This document shows, one piece after another, positions 9,733 to 17,707 of a DNA stretch of 64,000 bases; positions within the stretch are counted from its first letter, which is position 1; every line of letters begins with the position of its first letter. The stretch is taken from positions 117,103-181,102 of the forward strand of contig NZ_JAAZQK010000001.1 in NCBI RefSeq assembly GCF_012275445.1. Reading direction: 5' to 3'. Made by a program: the position numbers and the translations under genes. The notes under the pieces are model-generated. The model made no database searches and was not told where the DNA came from. It saw only the letters and a program-made list of their open reading frames with translations. This stretch comes from Rhizobacter sp. SG703. GTDB lineage: Bacteria > Pseudomonadota > Gammaproteobacteria > Burkholderiales > Burkholderiaceae_C.

Positions 9733-11573
9733 TGCGCGAGCGTCCGTCTGCACGACAGGCCCCGTCGACGGGTGGCGCACGGGCGGCAGCCCATCGAACC
9801 TCCGCAACGCCGATGCAGCCGCGCCAGGGCCTGGGGCCGTCGGCGTGCGCCTGCGGCGGGGGCTGCACGCGCTGCGGTTCGTTGCGCGACCTCGTCATCG
9901 GCGACCAGGACAGCCCGGCCGAGCGCAGTGCCGACGCGATGGCCGCGCGCACGGTGTCGGGCATGCCGGTTCCACCGGCCGGCAGCACCTCTGCAATCGT
10001 TGCCGAACCCGGGGCGCGCGCCCCCGACAGCGTGGCCGACACGCTGCGCCAGGCGGGTACGCCGCTGGACGGCGGCGTGCGCGCCGACATGGAGCAGCGG
10101 TTCGGACGCGATCTGGGCGCGGTGCGCCTGCACCACGGTCCGCAGGCGCAGCGGTCGGCTCGGGACGTCGCCGCCCGCGCCTACACCGTCGGCTCGGACA
10201 TCGTCTTCGCCGCCGGCGCATATGCCCCCGCAACGCCCACCGGCAAGCAATTGCTGGCCCACGAACTGGCGCACGCCACGCAGCCGGACGCCGGCGGGGT
10301 GTTGCGACGCACGCCGGCGGCTCCGACCAAGGGCACCGACAAAGTCCCCTTCGATCGCAGCGTGGTCGACGTCGGCGCGATCCCGGACATCGATGCCTCG
10401 CCGCCGGCTACCGGTGGCGCGGCGGTGATCGCGCAGTCCGTCAGCGTGAGGTTCTCCGATCCAGACATCGTGAGCCTGGCCTGGGAGTTCTACGACCCGT
10501 TCGATGCCATGCTGCCCGGAGGGTTCGCGACGGCGGAGAAGGATGCCAACGCCACCACGGCCCCGTTCCTGATCCAGAACAAGGCGCCCAGCCCGTGGAC
10601 GCCGGTGGCAGGGCGCCACCTGGTGCGCTGCATCGGGCGCAACAAGGCGGGCGAAGGCGTGGCCTATGCCGACCGGACCTTCTACCTGTGGACGACCAAG
10701 CCGAGCGGCAAGCCGCCCGACATCGCGGCGCTCACCGCCGAGAAGAAAAAGCTGGAGGCGATCGTCAAGAAGGGCTCGGGAAAGTCCTTCGGCGAGGTCG
10801 GTGCCGCGACGACGCGGCTGAAGGACGTGACGCACGAGCTGGCCATCCTGGAGACCGGCACCGGCGTCTACGTCGGCAACCAGTGCGCGGTGGCGCCCGC
10901 CGGCGCGACGCCTACGGACTGCACCACCATCGTCCTGGAGGTGCTGGGAAACGTGTTTGCGCAGCAGGGGCGCGCGGCCGACTGGGACAAGGTGAAGAAG
11001 CAGTACGCGTTGAACACCACGGCGCGTGGCGGCACCGGGCTGTCCGGGCTCGATGTGCAGGCGGCGTTGCAGTCGGAGGCGGGCTGGAAGGGGGTTTTCT
11101 GGGCGCCCGACCCGGCGTACCAGATCCCCAAGGCGGAGCTGGACCACGCCCGGTCTGACGAAGCGAACTACACCTCGGGCGTCGCGCAGTCGGACAAGAC
11201 CTACTACAAGGGCTACAACCAGCACCCTGCCTATCCGGGCGTCAGCGTCGATCAGCGGGTGATCAATTACGCGCCGGAGAAGCCGACCGATCCCGCCGCG
11301 CCGGCGAGCAAGGCCACGGTGGACACCACGCAGCTCGCGAAGCTGAAGAAGCTGCCATTCGGCGTGCTGTCGGCTCACGGCGGGCAGCACATGACCCTCA
11401 TCACCTACGGCAAGGTGGTCGAGGTGCACTGGGACAAGGCCGCGACCGACGCCGCATTGATCGAGCAGACGGATCTGGAGAACTGGGCCGTCGGTCCGCG
11501 CAGCGGCTACCACTACTACGCGAGCGGCGCCATCGTCGCGCCGGCGGCGGACATTGCCGCGGCGTTCAAGTGA
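9732..11573 (+). CDS. DUF4157 (eCIS core domain) protein with C-terminal putative papain/NlpC-like toxin domain, 613 aa
   Basis: Start ATG 9732 shares a base with the previous stop. It has a CxCGGxCxxC cluster at residues 39-48 and the DUF4157 core at about 110-190 (RFGRDLGAVRLHH, AYTVGSDIVFAAG, LLAHELAHATQ with HExxH at 177-181). An Ig/PKD-like beta domain spans about 205-325 and a Lys-rich helix about 330-375. The C-terminal 230 residues contain C397 in TDCTTIVLEVL, H553 in SAHGGQHMTLITYG and a trailing VEVHWD. This order (Cys at a helix start, then His on a strand) is typical of papain-like NlpC/P60 hydrolases. A polymorphic-toxin layout with an N-terminal delivery domain and C-terminal enzyme is inferred; the catalytic assignment is by eye only. 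Confidence 0.75.
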   Translation: MRERPSARQAPSTGGARAAAHRTSATPMQPRQGLGPSACACGGGCTRCGSLRDLVIGDQDSPAERSADAMAARTVSGMPVPPAGSTSAIVAEPGARAPDSVADTLRQAGTPLDGGVRADMEQRFGRDLGAVRLHHGPQAQRSARDVAARAYTVGSDIVFAAGAYAPATPTGKQLLAHELAHATQPDAGGVLRRTPAAPTKGTDKVPFDRSVVDVGAIPDIDASPPATGGAAVIAQSVSVRFSDPDIVSLAWEFYDPFDAMLPGGFATAEKDANATTAPFLIQNKAPSPWTPVAGRHLVRCIGRNKAGEGVAYADRTFYLWTTKPSGKPPDIAALTAEKKKLEAIVKKGSGKSFGEVGAATTRLKDVTHELAILETGTGVYVGNQCAVAPAGATPTDCTTIVLEVLGNVFAQQGRAADWDKVKKQYALNTTARGGTGLSGLDVQAALQSEAGWKGVFWAPDPAYQIPKAELDHARSDEANYTSGVAQSDKTYYKGYNQHPAYPGVSVDQRVINYAPEKPTDPAAPASKATVDTTQLAKLKKLPFGVLSAHGGQHMTLITYGKVVEVHWDKAATDAALIEQTDLENWAVGPRSGYHYYASGAIVAPAADIAAAFK

Positions 11574-11584
11574 CGGCAGGCCCC

Positions 11585-11608
11585 AGGAAGGGCCCGATGG
11601 CGCTTCCT
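11585..11608 (+). terminator. Weak hairpin after the eCIS operon
   Basis: A 6-bp inverted repeat (AGGAAG / CTTCCT, 12-nt loop) lies 12 nt past the last eCIS stop codon. There is no T-tract, so it is only a candidate terminator. Confidence 0.2.
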
Positions 11609-11765
11609 CGATGGTGCCGCCTTCTCGGCGGACGCCGGAACGTGTCGCAAGCTGCCAAGGGTAAACGTCAACTCGATCGGATCGGCACCAAACCCGAGGG
11701 TTGCCGCATCGAACGGCGGTGCCTCGAAACTTGGACTGGGCGCGTTCCAACTTCCGATCCACGAC

Positions 11766-12476
11766 ATGCTGTCAAGCCGCACCCGACGCACACGCCCGTT
11801 GCCCGATGGTGCCGACCTGGCGCGAAGCCTGCACGTCCGCCCCGGGGTGGGGATCGCGGCCCACGTGCTGCAGGGGCAGGGCCTGAAGATCCTGCGCATG
11901 CGCGTGGACCAGCCCGCGCTGATCCTCGTCGGCCGAGGCATCAAGGCCATTCGCACGGAACGCGGAGCCTCCGTCACGGCCCTGCCGGGGCAGGCCGTGG
12001 TGCTCGGCGGCAACCAGACCGTCGACTTCACGAACTCGGTGCCCGACGGCACGCACTATGAAGCGCGCTGGCTGCTGTTCGATGACGCGCTGCTGGCCGA
12101 TGCCCATTACCTGGGCCTCGCGTCGCAGGTTGCATCGCGGGACAAGCCGACGGCGTCGGTGCAGCTGCTGCGGCGGGTGCCGGCGAACCTGGCCGACGCG
12201 TTCGAGCGGACCGGCCAGGCATTGGCGCTGGGCGACAAGTTGCCCGGCGCGGTGGCGCGCCTGCGCGTGCTCGAGGTGATGCACTGGCTGCTGGAAGACG
12301 GCATCGTGCTGCGCAGCGCGCCGGCCGATCCCGGCGTCTCGATCCAGCTGCGTGCGTTGATCGCCGGCCGCCTCGACGAGGCCTGGCCGGCGGGCAGGGT
12401 GGCTGGCGACATGGCGCTGTCCGAGGCCACGCTGCGCCGGCGCCTCGCCGCCGAGGGCACGTCGCTGACCGATCTG
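11766..12476 (+). pseudogene. AraC-family regulator, truncated by deletion
   Basis: It encodes the same protein as the intact AraC gene at 33024 (about 90% identical by eye) from MLSS through SLTDL, residue 237. It then loses the rest of the C-terminal helix-turn-helix because bases equivalent to 33735-33957 are deleted. The frame continues to 12815, but only by reading the downstream GST sequence out of frame, so the tail is meaningless. The first HTH helix (LSEATLRRRLAAEG) remains and the second is gone, so DNA binding should be lost. The putative -10 TAGACT of the intact copy (32982) is TGGACT here, which also argues against expression. Confidence 0.85.
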
Positions 12477-13102
12477 CCTCGGCCATTCCCAATCCGAACG
12501 CATCGTCTGGCTCTGCGAAGAACTGGGCCTGCCGTACGAGCTGCGGCGCTATGCCCGCGAGCCGGTCTCGCTGCTGTCGCCACCGGAGCTGAAGGCGTTG
12601 CATCCGCTCGGCTCGGCGCCGCTGATCCAGGACGGCGCGCTGTGGCTGGCCGAATCGGCGGCCATCGTCGAATACCTGATCGTCAGGCACGGCGGTGGCC
12701 GCTTCAAGCCCGGGCCGGCGCATCCCGACTTCGCGTCCTTCCTGTACTGGTTCCATTTCGCCAACGGCAACCTGCAGCCGGCGATGGTGCGCATGATTCT
12801 TCCTGCGCCGCGTGAACCTCCCCGCGGACAATCCCGTGCTGGTGGCGCTGCAGGGGCGGCTGGCCCGGATCTTCGCGCTGGTGGAAGCCCGGCTCGGCGA
12901 CGCGCCGTGGTTCGCGGGCAGCGAATTCACCGCGGCCGACATCATGAGCGTGGTCTCGCTCACGACGATGCGCCTCTTTCAGCCGGTCGATCTGGCGCCT
13001 TTCCCGAACATCCGGGCGTGCCTGCAGCGCGTCGGCGAGCGGCCGGCCTACCGGCGCGCGATGGCCCATGCTGATCCGGACCTGACGCCGATGCTGGACT
13101 GA
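12477..13102 (+). pseudogene. Glutathione S-transferase, 5'-deleted and frameshifted
   Basis: It is homologous to the intact GST at 33941-34582. The first 18 nt, including the start codon, are deleted, and the remaining sequence is joined out of frame to the AraC remnant. A second lesion is one extra T at about 12798 (GATTCTTCC against GATCTTCC in the intact copy), which splits the body into two frames. These read about 12479-12797 and from 12812 (MNLPADNPVLVALQGRLARI) to 13102. The GST C-terminal domain sequence (FAGSEFTAADIMSVVSL) is preserved, so decay is recent. Each fragment has an in-frame ATG, but neither would give a complete thioredoxin-fold plus helical domain. Confidence 0.9.
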
Positions 13103-13256
13103 AGGGTCCCTCGCGCGCCCGACAGCACGCACGCGTTGCAGGATTTTCGGCAGCCAGGAATACGTTTTTTGCTGATGGACGAACCTTCGGCCCTGCATAG
13201 ACTCGTTCGGCGCGGCGCCTGCCTGCGCACCGCTCCCACGACGTTGGAGGTCTCGC

Positions 13257-14579
13257 ATGAATCGAGTCGGAATTTGCCCGCGCGAACCTGCTCAGACGCA
13301 AACCGGATCGGCCAGGCCGACATGGGCGGGCCGGTCGGGCGTCGATGCCAGTCCGAGGATGACCGCCCAGCGCGCGCAGATCGCCTCGATGTTCGGCTCG
13401 TCTGCCTGGACGGGGCCTTCGAGCGCGCCGCCGATCCAGCGCCAGCTGAAGCTCGGCGATACGGTCATCGACAACGAGTATGAGTTGTCCCTCGAACGGG
13501 CGAGGGAGCTTCTCGAGCAAAACGAGGGAAACGAGACTTCGGACTTCAAGAGGCTCCAGGACATCGTGCTCGCGCTGGCCTTCCCCGAACAAATGCGCGT
13601 TCGTTTGGATGAAGGCGGCCTGGCGCTGGACGAGGCAGTGCATCGGGCCCACATTGCCTTGATGCTGCAGCGCTCGATCCCGCAAGTCGAGAAACCGCAG
13701 GGACCGTTCGCCGAAAAGCAGCCTGTCGACTCGGGGCCATCGCAGGCCACGACGCCGGATCCGGAGCCGAAGGTCGTTGCTCCGAAGTTCGATGTGCTGA
13801 GGGTCAGCGGGGACAACAAGGGACGTGTCACGTCAGCACTTGATGGCTGGCTCGACTATGCCCGGCAGTCGTTGACGGTGTCGACAAAGGTGTTCGAGGC
13901 GGTGCAGGGCGAAGGAAGAAGTCTCGGGCTCGTCGACTACGACGACAAGAAGCCGGGGTATTACGAAGAAAGCAATGTCGACTACAGGAGGAAGTACAAG
14001 TCGAGCAAGCTGGCGGCCGAGCAACTGGGTGGGGCGACAACCGAGATCGACAAGCTGTCCAGGGGCATCAAGGGAAGCAGTGACGCCACGCTTGGAAACT
14101 ATTTCTATGCCAGTTTCAATGGCGTGGTCGAAGGGGTGGCGGAAACCATTGCAGGAACGGCTTACGTCTCCAACATCGCGACCCATCCGTACAACATCGT
14201 GCCGCCGAACGATGGCTATCTGCGCGTGGCGGGGGCTGCGAAGTCGCTCATCGCGACGATCATGGTGCAGCAGGTCGAAGGTGATGCGCTTGACGATCCC
14301 GACTTCGAGTACGACGAACCCGAACTCTATGCATTGAACAACAAGGTCAAGCAGATCTACGACCATTTCGGGTTCAAGGTCGACGGCGTCAACGGGCCTG
14401 TCGACCGCCCCAGGGGCCCGAAGTTCGACGAGAAAAAGCACAGCAACCCCAAGACCGAATGGCACCAGGTGGGCTCGATGAAGATGAGCGAAGCAGACGC
14501 CAGGATCTTTGTCCGGAAAGTGGCTGCCGACGGCTACATCACCCTGAGTCCGGAGGTCAGCCGCTGGCTGGACGCGTGA
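13257..14579 (+). CDS. Candidate eCIS cargo protein, unknown function, 440 aa
   Basis: No recognised enzymatic family. The N-terminus has DASPRMTAQRAQIASMFGSS followed by PPIQRQLKLGD. From memory, this SPRM-x-AQR...IQR pattern occurs in proteins encoded with DUF4157/eCIS loci and may mark cargo; that is a recollection, not a search result. Residues about 60-160 are helical and acidic, 160-195 are Pro-rich, and the C-terminal 240 residues form a mixed alpha/beta globular region (YEESNVDYRRKYKSSKLA, NYFYASFNGVVEGVAETIAG). By eye the gene is clearly lower in GC than its neighbours, with many codons ending in A or T, which suggests transfer. The start follows GGAGGTCTCGC. It lies 3' of the eCIS operon, separated by the AraC-GST remnant. 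Confidence 0.6.
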   Translation: MNRVGICPREPAQTQTGSARPTWAGRSGVDASPRMTAQRAQIASMFGSSAWTGPSSAPPIQRQLKLGDTVIDNEYELSLERARELLEQNEGNETSDFKRLQDIVLALAFPEQMRVRLDEGGLALDEAVHRAHIALMLQRSIPQVEKPQGPFAEKQPVDSGPSQATTPDPEPKVVAPKFDVLRVSGDNKGRVTSALDGWLDYARQSLTVSTKVFEAVQGEGRSLGLVDYDDKKPGYYEESNVDYRRKYKSSKLAAEQLGGATTEIDKLSRGIKGSSDATLGNYFYASFNGVVEGVAETIAGTAYVSNIATHPYNIVPPNDGYLRVAGAAKSLIATIMVQQVEGDALDDPDFEYDEPELYALNNKVKQIYDHFGFKVDGVNGPVDRPRGPKFDEKKHSNPKTEWHQVGSMKMSEADARIFVRKVAADGYITLSPEVSRWLDA

Positions 14580-14799
14580 AACTCGACCACGCCGATCCAC
14601 GAATTCGCCGGCTCGCCCTTGTGGGCCACGAAGGCCTTGTCGGCATGCAGTCCATCCCGTGGTCTCGATCGGCAAAACGAATTGTCACGATCCGTCGCGT
14701 GGTCGTCATGAGTCGGTCAAGCCATCGATTTTTGCTGCCCTAGCATCGGCCCGCGGACAAATCTGTCGGCCTCGTTCACTTCTTCTTCGGGATGGCCTC

Positions 14800-16470
14800 A
14801 TGACTACATCCAGCGTATCGGGTGCGCTCGGTCTGTTGATTGCATCGTTCGTTTCATTCGCCGATCCGGCGTCTGCAGCGGCTGTGGCGGGCGACGTCGG
14901 CGGACCGCTGAAGGACGTCCATTCCGGTCTTTGCATGGGCATCAAGGGAAGCAGCACGGCATCCGGCGCATTGATCCAGGCGCAACACTGCGACCAGAGC
15001 GCGTTCCAGACCTGGAAGCTGGTGCGCGACAGCGCGGGCTACGCCCAGGTCGTGAATGCCGGCAGCGGCATGTGCCTGGACGTTCCCGGTGCCACGAAGG
15101 AGCGGGGCGCCAATCTCCAGCAATGGGGATGCGGCAGCGGCGACCACCAGAAGTGGAACCTCTCCGACCAGGGGAACGGGCAGGTGGCGTTGATCTCGAA
15201 GGCCAACGGCCTGGCCGTCGACGTGTATGGCGCCGGCACCGTCAATGGCACCCGCATCATCCAGTGGACCTGGTCGGGCGCCACCCACCAGCGCTGGACA
15301 TTGCCGTCGGCCACCCCCGTGGCCGATGGCGGCCCCGTCGGGTTCGGTCGCACGGTCACCGGAGGCGCCGGCGGCCAGCGCGTGCGGGTCAGCACGGCCG
15401 ATGCGCTCGAGAAAGCGCTGTGCAGCAGCAGTTCCGGCGCCGGCTGCACCGACACCACGCCGCGCATCATCGAGGTCTCGGGCGTCATCGACTTCACCGG
15501 CACCGAAGGATCCGCCACCGGCATCGGTTGCTACACCAGCGTGTGTCCCGCGCCGATGCGCAGCGAGCGCATCCTGGACCCCAACATGAGCGCGCAATGC
15601 GCCGGCAAGCCGCAGATCGACATCAGCTACGACAAGGCAGGGTCGATGCCCTTGCTGGTCGGCTCGAACAAGACGGTGATCGGCATCGGCGCAAGCTCGG
15701 GCATCAAGGGTCGCGGGCTCCGGCTGCGGGGCGGCGTCAGCAACATCGCGATCCGCAACCTGGCGATCTCGGACATCAATGCCGGCATCGTCTGGGGCGG
15801 CGATGCCATCACGCTGGACGACACCGATCGCGTCTGGATCGACCACAACTACTTCTCGCGCATCGGCCGGCAGATGATCGTCGCGGGCTGGGGCAAGGCG
15901 TCGAACGTCACCATCTCGAACAACGAGTTCGACGGGCGCAGCGACTTCTCCGTCACCTGCAATGGCGCGCACTACTGGAACCTGCTGCTGATCGGCGCCA
16001 ACGACAGCATGACGATCGTCGGCAACTGGCTGCACCACTTCTCCGGGCGTGCGCCGAAGATCGGCACCGAGCACGGCAACTCGACCGTCCAGCTGGTCAA
16101 CAACTATTTCGAAGACGGCCCCGGGCACGCGCTCGCCACCGCGGCACCGGCCCGGGTGCTGGCCGAAGGGAACTACTTCAAGACCGTGACGACGCCGATC
16201 AGCAACGACAAGGGCGCCGGCTACGTCTTTGCCGTGCTGGGGTCGCCGACGGCGGCTGCCGACAGCAGCTGCCGGGCCGCGCTGCAGCGCCACTGTGCCG
16301 GCAACGTCGTGGAGCCGGCCCCGCAGACCAACCGGTTCACGCAGGATTCCGCGGTGCTGGACACCTTCAAGGCGGTGCCCGGCGCGAACCAGGTCGATCC
16401 CTATCCCGCGGCCGACGTACCGGCCCGTGTGCGGGCCACGGCGGGACCGCGCGCTTCGGTGGTGCAGTGA
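14800..16470 (+). CDS. Secreted pectate/pectin lyase (PL1-like) with N-terminal ricin-type CBM13
   Basis: Start ATG 14800 gives a clean signal peptide (residues 1-28, ending SAAA). Residues about 35-170 are a ricin-B/CBM13 domain with QxW-type repeats (AFQTWKLV, QKWNL, HQRWTL). The catalytic domain from about 180 onward has the PL1 hallmarks: GDAITLDDTDRVWIDHNYFS around 335-355, then HHFSGRAPKIGTEHGNS around 410-425. In PL1 enzymes the WIDH region supplies Ca-binding aspartates and the later Arg is the catalytic base. It would cleave polygalacturonan or pectin outside the cell by beta-elimination. An in-frame ATG at 14659 lacks a signal peptide immediately after it. No partner gene is adjacent; the next gene is convergent. 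Confidence 0.88.
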   Translation: MTTSSVSGALGLLIASFVSFADPASAAAVAGDVGGPLKDVHSGLCMGIKGSSTASGALIQAQHCDQSAFQTWKLVRDSAGYAQVVNAGSGMCLDVPGATKERGANLQQWGCGSGDHQKWNLSDQGNGQVALISKANGLAVDVYGAGTVNGTRIIQWTWSGATHQRWTLPSATPVADGGPVGFGRTVTGGAGGQRVRVSTADALEKALCSSSSGAGCTDTTPRIIEVSGVIDFTGTEGSATGIGCYTSVCPAPMRSERILDPNMSAQCAGKPQIDISYDKAGSMPLLVGSNKTVIGIGASSGIKGRGLRLRGGVSNIAIRNLAISDINAGIVWGGDAITLDDTDRVWIDHNYFSRIGRQMIVAGWGKASNVTISNNEFDGRSDFSVTCNGAHYWNLLLIGANDSMTIVGNWLHHFSGRAPKIGTEHGNSTVQLVNNYFEDGPGHALATAAPARVLAEGNYFKTVTTPISNDKGAGYVFAVLGSPTAAADSSCRAALQRHCAGNVVEPAPQTNRFTQDSAVLDTFKAVPGANQVDPYPAADVPARVRATAGPRASVVQ

Positions 16471-16477
16471 CGCGGGG

Positions 16478-16512
16478 GCGGTCGTCGGCGGGCACCCCGC
16501 TGCCCGGACCGC
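16478..16512 (+). terminator. Nested hairpin between convergent genes
   Basis: The 42-nt gap between the pectate lyase stop and the convergent gene's stop is almost wholly a nested inverted repeat. The outer stem is GCGGTC / GACCGC and the inner stem CGGGCA / TGCCCG around a CCCCGC loop. No U-run is present, as is usual at this GC. It is likely a bidirectional terminator. Confidence 0.45.
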
Positions 16513-17550
16513 TCACACCCGCGAGCGCAGCGCCCCGGCGTTCGGCGGGATGTCCTTCGGGTAGGTGAACGGCGTGAACGGCACGCCCCAGTTGACGGCC
16601 ATGTCCATCACCTCGTGGAAGCGGTGCACCCAGGTCGACGAGGTCGGGTAGCACTGGTTCCAGAACGCGAAGATGCCCCAGGCCAGCGCCTCGTACTCCT
16701 GCGCCGAGGCGCCGGCCCATTCGGCCATCCGCATCAGCCGCCCGGTCGTCAGCGACGGCCCGGCCCACAGCGGGATGCCCTGCACCCGCGCCGCCATCAC
16801 GAAGCCGCTGTGCTCCTTCAGCGTGTAGCGGTCGGGGTCGCTTTCGTCGCCCTTGTAGCGGAAGGCCTCGGTGCCTTCGATGCGGCGGCGGCCGTACTCC
16901 GGCTTGCCGAAATCGTTGATGCTGAACCAGGTGCCGTACAGCTTGTCGCCGGGCACCTTCACGATGTCGGCCTGCTTCTTCTTCATCAGGTCGGACACGT
17001 CGTGCAGCGTGACGACCAGGTCCTGGAAATAGTAGGCATCGGGTGCCTGCAGCACCCGCGCGAGGTTCGCCCCCGGCTTCCTGAACAGCGGCTGGTAGGG
17101 TCCGGCGCCGCAGGTCTTCTCGTCCAGCAGTGTCTTCAGCGCCGCAGAGCCGGCCGGGCCGCGGATCTTCAGCCGCAGCTTGTCGACCAGCGCGGCCAGG
17201 TGGGCCGCGATGTAGCGCGAGTTGACCGTGTCGCGTGCCAGCCGGGTCTCGGTGCCGTCGAGCGCTTCGCTGGCCAGGAACTCGCCCATCACCGCGCGCG
17301 CGATGTTGGTGTAGTCGCCGAAGGCCAGCAGGTGGCGCTGCTGGCCCGCCGCCTTGCGCGCATCCCAGTCGGTCGGCGTGTCGCCCGGCAGCGCGGTGAT
17401 CCAGGTTTTCAGGATCGGGATGATGTCGCGCTTCGCATGGATGAAGAAGACCTTGAAGCCGCCCGAGACGTTGTCGCGGATCGCGGCGTAGGCTTCTTCG
17501 GCATCGGTGAACTGGAGAGTCTGGCCATCGGCCCCGCGAAACTTCAGCAT
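16513..17550 (-). CDS. Conserved-looking protein of unknown function, 345 aa
   Basis: Start ATG at 17550 follows GGAGCCTTGG. There is no signal peptide or membrane segment. The sequence is an even alpha/beta mix with many aromatic residues in the C-terminal half (YEALAWGIFAFWNQCYPTSSTWVHRFHEVMDMAVNWG) and conserved-looking His/Asp residues (FHEVMD, TLHDVSD). Codon use is that of the host. It is convergent with the pectate lyase and divergent from the dipeptide-binding protein, so it is probably a single-gene unit. I do not recognise the family. A cytoplasmic enzyme or a secreted effector are both possible; nothing here decides. Confidence 0.6.
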   Translation of the reverse strand: MLKFRGADGQTLQFTDAEEAYAAIRDNVSGGFKVFFIHAKRDIIPILKTWITALPGDTPTDWDARKAAGQQRHLLAFGDYTNIARAVMGEFLASEALDGTETRLARDTVNSRYIAAHLAALVDKLRLKIRGPAGSAALKTLLDEKTCGAGPYQPLFRKPGANLARVLQAPDAYYFQDLVVTLHDVSDLMKKKQADIVKVPGDKLYGTWFSINDFGKPEYGRRRIEGTEAFRYKGDESDPDRYTLKEHSGFVMAARVQGIPLWAGPSLTTGRLMRMAEWAGASAQEYEALAWGIFAFWNQCYPTSSTWVHRFHEVMDMAVNWGVPFTPFTYPKDIPPNAGALRSRV

Positions 17551-17707
17551 CCAAGGCTCCTCGATTCATCAAGGGGGAGGGAAGGTGTCGGTTGCCACCT
17601 GGTTCGCTTCTTGCTAACTTCTTTGCTGCCACCTTCGTCGAACAACTTGAACTGCCGGGCGCTTCGTGGCGCCCGCTTCATTTTCACCCGAACCGCAGAG
17701 CAAACAC

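Larger units (their letters stand above)
11655..13110 (+). repeat. Decayed copy of the duplicated AraC-GST segment (partner 32905-34590)
   Basis: This segment matches 32905-34590 almost base for base, including about 110 nt of upstream sequence and the GST stop codon. It differs in a 223-nt internal deletion, one extra T, a few upstream indels and scattered mostly synonymous changes. The match begins where the divergent LysR gene starts in the partner copy and ends just after the GST stop. No terminal inverted repeats, transposase or tRNA is visible at the edges, so the mode of duplication is unknown. The segment separates the eCIS operon from the candidate cargo gene at 13257. Confidence 0.9.

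Noticed and set aside
11766..12815. Apparent complete 349-aa AraC-like gene
   Set aside because: Residues after 237 are GST sequence read out of frame, as shown by comparison with the intact pair at 33024-34582; treated as a pseudogene.
13103..13256. Search for an attachment site, tRNA or IS end flanking the AraC-GST remnant
   Set aside because: No direct repeat, tRNA or inverted terminal repeat could be found at either edge.
14580..14799. Protein-like reading on the minus strand (AFVAHKGEPANSWIGVVE) in the gap before the pectate lyase
   Set aside because: Only about 26 residues look coding, with no start, stop or second block; may be a gene remnant, but too little to call.
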